Part shown: piece after piece, positions 59,994 to 64,000 of the stretch
Layout: each line of letters opens with the position of its first letter
Numbering within the stretch: the stretch's first letter is position 1
Assembly (NCBI RefSeq): GCF_000005505.3
Contig: NC_016132.3
Span: forward strand, 47,754,914 to 47,818,913
Length of the DNA: 64,000 nt
DNA from: Brachypodium distachyon
Taxonomy: Eukaryota > Streptophyta > Magnoliopsida > Poales > Poaceae
Direction: 5' to 3'
Notes under the pieces: model-generated
What the model was told of the DNA's origin: nothing
Database searches by the model: none
The model's input: the letters and a program-made list of their open reading frames with translations, nothing else
Program-made: the position numbers and the translations under genes

Positions 59994-60106
59994 CTTCCTC
60001 CGTCGCATATTAAGTGACTTTCTATTACATGTATCTAGATGTTTTTTTAGATATAGATACATACATATTTGGGCAAATTTGAGTCACTTAATAGGGAAGG
60101 AGGGAG
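59994..60106. mobile_element. Stowaway MITE
   Basis: CTTCCTCCGTCGCATATTAA and TTAATAGGGAAGGAGGGAG are the termini, with TA at 59992-59993 and 60107-60108. The interior AGATACATACATATTTGGGC marks the same family as 7403-7668. Confidence 0.88.
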
Positions 60107-60407
60107 TAATAAACATCCATAATGCAAATAGTCTTATTAGATATTATTATATTTTTAAGTGATGGGTTTCATCCGACCTCTCATGTAGACCATACGTTTA
60201 AATCGGATGAGTTAGAATGAAAGTTTGCACCAAAAGAGAATTTTCACTGGATATTTCTCTTTTTATAAAAAACCAATTTGAATTTAGAACAAAGTTAGAA
60301 CATCATATGGAGTACTTTTTTTTTAAGAGGACGGAGTACATTTTGTTGAGGAGGTAGTAAGAAAGAGCCACATATCTTGTTGGGCCGGTCCACTGGACAA
60401 AGGTTCA

Positions 60408-60482
60408 TCCGGCAGGGAAATGTTATTTTCTTTTAGAAAAGTCTTTTTTTAGAGGAATTTTAGGAAAGTCCGGCAGGGAAAT
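60408..60482 (-). mobile_element. Nested direct-repeat insertions resembling micro-retroinsertions
   Basis: The outer repeat TCCGGCAGGGAAAT occurs at 60408-60421 and 60469-60482. Inside, TTTTAGAAAAGTC (60431-60443) and TTTTAGGAAAGTC (60458-60470) flank TTTTTTTAGAGGAA. This fits one tiny insertion within another, or replication slippage. The inner unit has the T tract directly after its left repeat. Confidence 0.55.
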
Positions 60483-60675
60483 AGGTTTTGCCCTGCGACA
60501 ATGCTGTATTTACTCTTTAGGCTGTAGGATCATGGGCTCGAGCATATGGACGGGCCCAAACTACCACAGTGAAATAGGCTGACACAAAACCTGGGTGTCT
60601 CTCGGTCGGCCCAGCCGAAGAGAGGCCCGCCAGTGACCACTGACATGGCAGCAGCACCGCATGGTTCAACTGCTC

Positions 60676-60723
60676 AAGTCCTCAGGAAAGGAAAACCCCC
60701 TAAAAAAAAAGTCCTCAGGAAAG
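60676..60723 (+). mobile_element. Micro-retroinsertion with 15-bp TSD
   Basis: AAGTCCTCAGGAAAG occurs at 60676-60690 and 60709-60723. The insert is GAAAACCCCCT plus an A tract ending at the right repeat. It lies about 200 bp upstream of the start codon at 60922. Confidence 0.78.
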
Positions 60724-60921
60724 AAACGCCTATTCAGCCACCTAACTAACAGCTGGGCCCAACGCCACTGTGCTCGTGCCGTCGTGCGGCAGTCGACCAC
60801 CACAACACCAACCGCACCGGGCCAAGCTGCTGCGGTGCCCGTCCGACCGTCCTCTCCTCACCTCCCCTGCTCCCCCACACCGTGCCTGTCCCTTGCTGCT
60901 GCCAGAGAGCGCAAGACGGCC

Positions 60922-62937
60922 ATGGCCGCCGTGGCAGGCCCCAACGTCCTCCGGCTCCGCCCCAGGGCCGCCTCCGCGCCCGCGCCGGCCTTCTCCGCCT
61001 CTCCTTGCTGCCGCCTCAGCTATTGCTCCTATCGCAAGGCAATCCCCTCCTCAACCGCTGTACAAAATTTTCCTGTTCTTGTCATGGTTCGAAAAAAACA
61101 ACTATATCCTCTACTTGTGAACCCTTTCTTCCGCGTATGGTTGTTTGCTTGGCTGTTGATTAGGTACGTTTTAATTAGTTGCTGGTGTAAGTAGTCCCCA
61201 TATGGATAATTCGAAGAAAGAAATGAAGATTTTAGTCTTTCCATTGGGTGCGTGCCAATGAGTTTGACATATATTCCCTCCGTCCCTAAATTCTTGTTGT
61301 GATTTTACTTCAAAGAATTTAGGAACGGAGGGAGTAGCATTAATGGTAGACTATTTTACGGACACGGGACCTTAAGTTGTTTATAATGGGTAAATTCACA
61401 TACTCACATGTTCTTACTCTATGCTCCATACATTCCTGTGATTCTGGATTTTAGGAACATGAAGAGACACTGAATTGTTAGGTTTAGCCGTATGTAATGA
61501 CATGGGTTATCTCTCAGCTTGTAAGGTCAGTTGCAGTTCAGGGAGTAAATGGAAGTAGGATGCACTACTTAGGTACTATGAAAGGTACTCCCTCCCTCTG
61601 GTCCATCTACTTTCTGAAAAGCTCTTCATTGAGTTCAGATAGTCCTTTGTGCTGATTTTTATGACATGTTAACAGGATTAATTTTGAGAGGCTTCAGCAA
61701 CCGTGACAGACGGCTTCATATTAAGCGAGTCATTTCCTTCACTGCTACAGACAAACAGGAGCCAATTGCTTCACCTACCTCGGATACACCGTTGCTAGAA
61801 GATGCTGAGAGTAGTACTGCAGATTCTACTAAATCTGACGGCTCCTATTTTAGTGAGAGGGGTGTTGGTAAATCAGGATTCATCTCATTTCATGGAGGCA
61901 GCTCTCAAACGATAAGTGTGGAGAGCGTTCCACATCCCGGAAAGGAAGCATCTAGATTAGTATGGTTTGTTGGCCCAACTATCCTTGTGGCATTCTTGGT
62001 TCTTCCATCACTTTACCTGCGCAAAGTACTGTCAGCCGTGTTTGAGGATTCCCTATTGACAGGTATCCTTCCTTTGACGATTTAGCAATGTGTTTTTTCC
62101 ATCCTGGATTAAGGTGTTACAACTATTCCGACGTGTCTCTTATCTTATTCCTACAGTATTTTTTCAGAACTATCTCCTACTCCCACCTTATATAATAATA
62201 ATTGATGGAAATTAATCACGTTGCTTACCAATTAACACTATCACATATATGTGAGTATTTATTCCACTAGAAGGCATATTAGAAGTCGGTGCTTGAAAAT
62301 ATGTTACTCCCTCCGATCCATATTACTTGTCGCAACTTTGTTTAAATACGCATGTACCTACACAATGAAACACGTCTAGACAAAGCTGCGACAAGTAATA
62401 TGGATCGGAGGGAGTATTTTTTGTTGCTTTACATCTGATCATTCCTATACACATCATAAGAGTTCTGTTTTACTGATACACACCATTCATTACTGAGATA
62501 TTTACACATCTAACCATAGACACTATATGTACCATTCCACGTTCAGATGAAGTCTAGGCATGGATGCATTCCTTGATAGGTTTCTTTTGTTGTCTGCAGA
62601 TTTCCTTATACTATTCTTTACCGAGGCTCTGTTTTACGGAGGAGTCGGGATTTTTGTCCTCTTGATTGATAAAGTCTGGAGGCCTTTGCAGCAAGTAGCA
62701 CCTAAGAGCTACATCTGGTCAAAAGCTAGATTTTTCCGGATATCATCAGTAACGACGATGGTCCTCAGCCTGATAATACCGCTTCTTACAATGGGCATGG
62801 TTTGGCCCTGGACTGGACCAGCAGCGTCAGCTACTCTTGCACCTTATTTGGTAGGTCTTGTTGTGCAATTCGCGTTTGAGCAGTATGCACGGCATCGGAA
62901 ATCACCTTCTTGGCCAGTTATCCCTATTATCTTTAAG
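60922..62937 (+). CDS. Conserved plant membrane protein, probably plastid-targeted; 3' end beyond the window
   Basis: Start MAAVAGPNVLRLRPRAASAPA is Ala/Arg/Ser rich like a transit peptide. The end of exon 1 is uncertain. One option is AG|GTACGT at about 61163, joined to CTTCAG at about 61693. The acceptor AACAG|GATTAA at 61675 does not keep phase with the donors I can find. Exon 2 then runs to 62062 (ACAG|GTATCC) and exon 3 is 62600-62937 (CTGCAG|ATTTCC to TTTAAG|GTAATG), in phase. Hydrophobic segments are LVWFVGPTILVAFLVLPSLY, FLILFFTEALFYGGVGIFVL, SSVTTMVLSLIIPLLTMGMV and TLAPYLVGLVVQFAF. Exon 3 ends EQYARHRKSPSWPVIPIIFK, and further exons should lie past 64000. The sequence resembles an uncharacterised plant family of similar layout; function is unknown. 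Confidence 0.75.
61274..61334. mobile_element. Short Stowaway MITE in intron 1 of the right-end gene
   Basis: TCCCTCCGTCCCTAAATTC and GAATTTAGGAACGGAGGGAG are inverted termini only about 20 bp apart. The element is 61 bp, so it is a nearly pure hairpin. Confidence 0.75.
62307..62414. mobile_element. Stowaway MITE in intron 2 of the right-end gene
   Basis: CTCCCTCCGATCCATATTAC and GTAATATGGATCGGAGGGAG are inverted, flanked by TA (62305-62306, 62415-62416). TTACTTGTCGCA and TGCGACAAGTAA extend the inverted termini inward. This copy looks young because its ends match almost perfectly. Confidence 0.93.
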
Positions 62938-64000
62938 GTAATGAAGTTCTTAATTTTTCATGTACTAGTATGCTGAATTTTCCCTTTCTGATTATAATCA
63001 AGTGTGCTTTGGTGGAAACATACAAATCGTTTATGCAATCTGTTAAGATGGTAGTTTAATTGTAGACTGATGTTTTCAATTTGGATTTATCAGTGTACTG
63101 AGTAATTTTTCAATTGCTTAATGTTAATGTGGGGCCATATGTAGAATCTACTCGTACGTACATTACGAGCTAACTAGACTAATTATGCGAAGAAATACTT
63201 AAACAACTTGTTTTATTCATTGCTTGGCTAGAGCTGATGTGGAATCCAGGGTTTAAAGGTTTGACATTTCAGTGGGTTCCTAGATATTTGTAGCTCAATT
63301 TCAGATAGATTCAAGGAAATTTAAATTTGGTCAAAATTCGTCAAATTAATGAAATTCACTTGAAGCAATACCCTTCAGGGTGTGAAATTCTGTTTCCGAA
63401 ATTTCAACCCTTTTTGGTAGCTCCCTTTATATAGGTTGTGGGTTCCTCCTTCACATGGAAACTAACCTCTAGGCCTTAACAAATACTAAGCAACCAATCC
63501 CTGCTTTCTTGAGAATAAGATCCTTATGCATATCTGGTTGGATATCCTTATTTGGTTGGATGCAATGGCTGGCTGCCTTGTGCATAGGGTGCACATAGCA
63601 AGAGTAGTCTAAGTAGCAACCAAGTTTGGGAGCATTGAAGTTCAGAAAAGAATATTACAATGAAAAGAGGCTAACAGATAATGTTCTCGAGAGACTTATA
63701 AACATATAAGCTACATTGTTACTCACGGATCTGTCCAAGTGTCCATCGAACCATATAGTGTTATGTGCTCTACCTTTTACCCTCGGGTAAATAATAATCC
63801 AAAAAAAGTCCTGATATTTATGGGAAAGGATATAGAGAGCACCCAATATATTACATAGTTCATGTACAAATTCTGGTCTGATGGAGGGTTTTAGGCACAG
63901 GTAACACAACAGTACAACACGTCTCTTTGGAATATATGGTCCAGTTTCCTTATAGTGATCGTATTCAATACTGGTTGTAGACTGTTAGCAATTTGTTTCC
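62938..64000. other. Intron of the right-end gene, continuing past the window
   Basis: AT-rich sequence after the exon 3 donor. I found no further exon up to 64000, so the intron is over 1 kb. Confidence 0.5.

Noticed and set aside
60309..60339. T tract between GGAGTAC repeats
   Set aside because: The repeat is only 7 bp and matches a common MITE-end word, so chance is likely.

Overview
The window is nuclear DNA of a flowering plant, almost certainly a grass. The genes have GT-AG introns and GC-rich coding exons in AT-rich flanks. Many short TA-flanked elements start with CTCCCTCC, the usual grass Stowaway MITE end. CACTA transposons, L1-type LINEs and a Copia LTR retrotransposon are present. 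The repertoire suggests the Pooideae (Brachypodium or relatives); that placement is inference. All coordinates and splice junctions were read by eye, with no database search.

Host genes, left to right: the possible tail of an unknown exon (1-75); a Y2SK2 dehydrin with twin ABREs (1678-2455, +); an R2R3-MYB factor of the MYB61/50/55/86 type (4763-5815, -); a membrane RING-H2 E3 ligase (18163-19689, +); farnesyl diphosphate synthase in 11 exons (31611-35074, +); the AP-1 adaptor mu subunit in 11 exons with a 3.8 kb transposon-filled intron (42540-48552, +); a PMEI-type inhibitor (49765-50450, -) and its decayed duplicate (52788-53306, -); a ~270-bp tandem-repeat reading frame of unknown nature (51134-52218, -); an intronless NRT2 nitrate transporter (58067-59614, +); and a predicted plastid membrane protein running off the right edge (60922-62937 onward, +). 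These are ordinary dispersed plant genes in different pathways (stress protection, transcription, ubiquitination, isoprenoids, vesicle traffic, cell wall, nitrate uptake). I see no operon or gene cluster.

Between them lie mobile elements whose ends can be fixed by target-site duplications (TSDs). There is a 1.9 kb CACTA element with a Ulp1-like protease fragment (7734-9670, TSD AGA) and a 1.1 kb CACTA-like element (28476-29620, TSD AAT). There are two 5'-truncated LINEs (20805-23060 and 55697-56280). A Copia element with 463/452-bp LTRs is flanked by a 5-bp TSD (36549-41505). A MULE-like element has ~200-bp inverted termini and a GC-rich core (23546-24855). About ten MITEs are scattered throughout.

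The least expected pattern is a recurring set of tiny insertions. At least ten sites hold 13-33 bp consisting of a few unique bases plus an A or T tract, each flanked by a direct repeat of 11-17 bp. The tract always sits where target-primed reverse transcription would put it. They look like retroposon insertions truncated almost to the tail. Other points worth a look are the paralog-supplied empty site for a MITE in the PMEI pseudogene, the tandem-repeat reading frame without an in-frame start, and a short coding-like exon split by one of the tiny insertions.
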